Made by a program: the position numbers and the translations under genes. The notes beneath the pieces are model-generated. The model did not search any database. It was not told where the DNA came from and saw only the letters and a list, made by a program, of their open reading frames with translations. A stretch of DNA of 20,562 nt from contig WION01000763.1 of the NCBI GenBank assembly GCA_015039365.1, positions 1 through 20,562 of the forward strand. Reading direction: 5' to 3'. Positions 19,480 to 20,562 of the stretch are shown one piece after another. The first letter of the stretch is position 1, and each line of letters opens with the position of its first letter. The DNA comes from Amanita rubescens (Eukaryota > Basidiomycota > Agaricomycetes > Agaricales > Amanitaceae).

Positions 19480-20562
19480 TCACAGGAGCGGTATACTCCT
19501 ATCGTGACGAACGAGGACAGCTTCCGGCCTCGACGACCTGTTCGACATCCGTTCCCATATCGGATCGACATCTGGACCTTCCAAATCACCCGCGCCATCC
19601 CATCCCCAACACCATACATAATCCGGACCCGATCTAAATTCCAACGGCTCAGTCTCCTCCTCCGTAAACAACCTATCATGGGGACCAAACCAAGAGCGAT
19701 CTTGCGGATCCGTTCTCGGATCGTCCGGTAAACCTCCCAATCGTTTATACCCCCTTATCGCAGTCAAATTTCTCCGCGCGGGGTGGATAACATCAAACAC
19801 TTTCTGTGTGATGGGGTGGCGTATAATCAGGGCGGGTGTGAAAAAAACTGAACCAGACTACGCACGTTATCATATGCCAATTTGACTCTAGGAACCATCA
19901 TAATCCGCCCATATCCAGCTTCCCAATAATCGTTGCAAATCAAACTACACTCGCTCGCACTGCACTCGCCCTCTGTGATACGAGCCATGCGGAATCTGAC
20001 CTGAGGAGGCGAGTAAAACGGTTTCGAATCCAATACCGCGATTCCGTTCCAGCAAGATTGGACTTGAACGGGAAGATGTCGTTGGAACCTCTGCCCCGAC
20101 TCTGAATGATGAAAAATCTTTTCAAAAGGCGCATTTTCCAACGCCGTCCCGTTGATATCCCTCGCAACCCAGTTATCATAAAACACGGGAGCGGAAATTT
20201 CATTGTGGTACATATAATCGGTGGCACAGGTGATCCCGGCGTTGTTCCGTCTACTTTGCCAAATGAGCTCGAGGAGATCATCGACGCAGGGGAGAACGTC
20301 ATTCATGAAGATGATAGTTTCAAAGTATTCGTTTTCGGAATTACGGAGGTCGTGAAGAGGGTCAAAAGCGGCGTTTCGGATTTCCGCAAGGTACTCGATT
20401 CGGTGATGGAATTGCCCGCGGGTGGCACGCATGGATGTTTTGATGGTTACACGTAGGCCAACGGATTTGGTGAGGGCGTCGAAGATGCGGAGGAGGGCTT
20501 TGGTTTGGTCTGTAGAACCGTTTTCGTAAATGGATACGTAAACGTTTTGGTAACCCAGGACG
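19480..20562 (-). CDS. CAP59/CMT1-type alpha-1,3-mannosyltransferase, partial, with one frame break
   Basis: The frame enters from the right edge with VYVSIYENGSTDQTKALL, the nucleotide-sugar-binding start of the CAP59 mannosyltransferase family, followed by FHHRIEYLAEIRNAA, the conserved TIIFMNDVLPCVDDLLEL block, the YDNWVARDINGT region and CWNGIAVLDSKPF. Family members are Golgi type II membrane enzymes that add mannose to cell-wall or capsule glycans in basidiomycetes; the N-terminal anchor lies outside the window. The reading reaches LVQFF, then the A7 run at 19841-19847 (T7 on the coding strand) shifts the frame. The next frame continues naturally (ALIIRHPITQKVFDVIHPAR) to a stop at 19480-19482 and includes the usual acidic, Trp-rich C-terminus. 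One more T would restore the frame, so this may be a sequencing error in a working gene or a recent mutation. Confidence 0.85.

Overview
The window looks like nuclear DNA of a filamentous basidiomycete, probably an Agaricomycete. This rests on dense, short introns (about 45-102 bp, GT...AG, most with clear GTAAG/GTGAG-like donors) and on the protein families present: a CAP59-type mannosyltransferase, a NACHT-ankyrin relic, an Spt5-like NGN/KOW protein of the kind that has multiplied in mushroom genomes, and an integrase-core transposase family common in mushrooms. Coding regions are on both strands and there are no bacterial operon features. No species can be named.

Layout. (1) Positions 1-1409 hold the first 25 codons of a minus-strand gene leaving the left edge, a possible small membrane protein, and poorly supported ORFs. 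(2) At 1410-1725 lies a GATC-rich repeat array whose outer end resembles, in inverted orientation, the array at 18776-19120. (3) Positions 1891-2063 are a tandem repeat carrying two pol III B-box-like sequences. (4) Positions 2079-3631 are a broken NACHT-ankyrin gene. (5) Positions 3640-5386 hold nothing I can support. (6) Positions 5444-8781 encode an intact nine-exon protein of about 914 residues with N-terminal Cys/His motifs and a HECT-like C-terminus. (7) Positions 9037-10789 encode an intact 530-residue DDE integrase-type transposase on the minus strand. It shares a 104-bp promoter gap with a divergent, intact, unknown 526-residue gene at 10894-12530. (8) Positions 12832-13514 are the decayed N-terminal part of a second, different integrase-family transposase. 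(9) Positions 14564-17671 are an Spt5-like gene broken by many single-base frame changes. (10) From 19480 to the right edge runs a CAP59/CMT1-type mannosyltransferase on the minus strand with one homopolymer frame break.

Main hypothesis: 1410-19120 may be one large (about 17.7 kb) DNA element, or a nest of elements. It would be bounded by diverged inverted ends made of roughly 10-bp GATCA-type units, would carry an intact DDE integrase plus a divergently transcribed partner, and would have the HECT-like, Spt5-like and NACHT genes as passengers. I saw no target-site duplication, so this is a candidate only. The transposase, its neighbour and the HECT-like gene splice with no frame errors, while the Spt5-like, NACHT and second transposase sequences carry stops or indels. 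That contrast argues for real selective decay rather than uniformly poor sequence.
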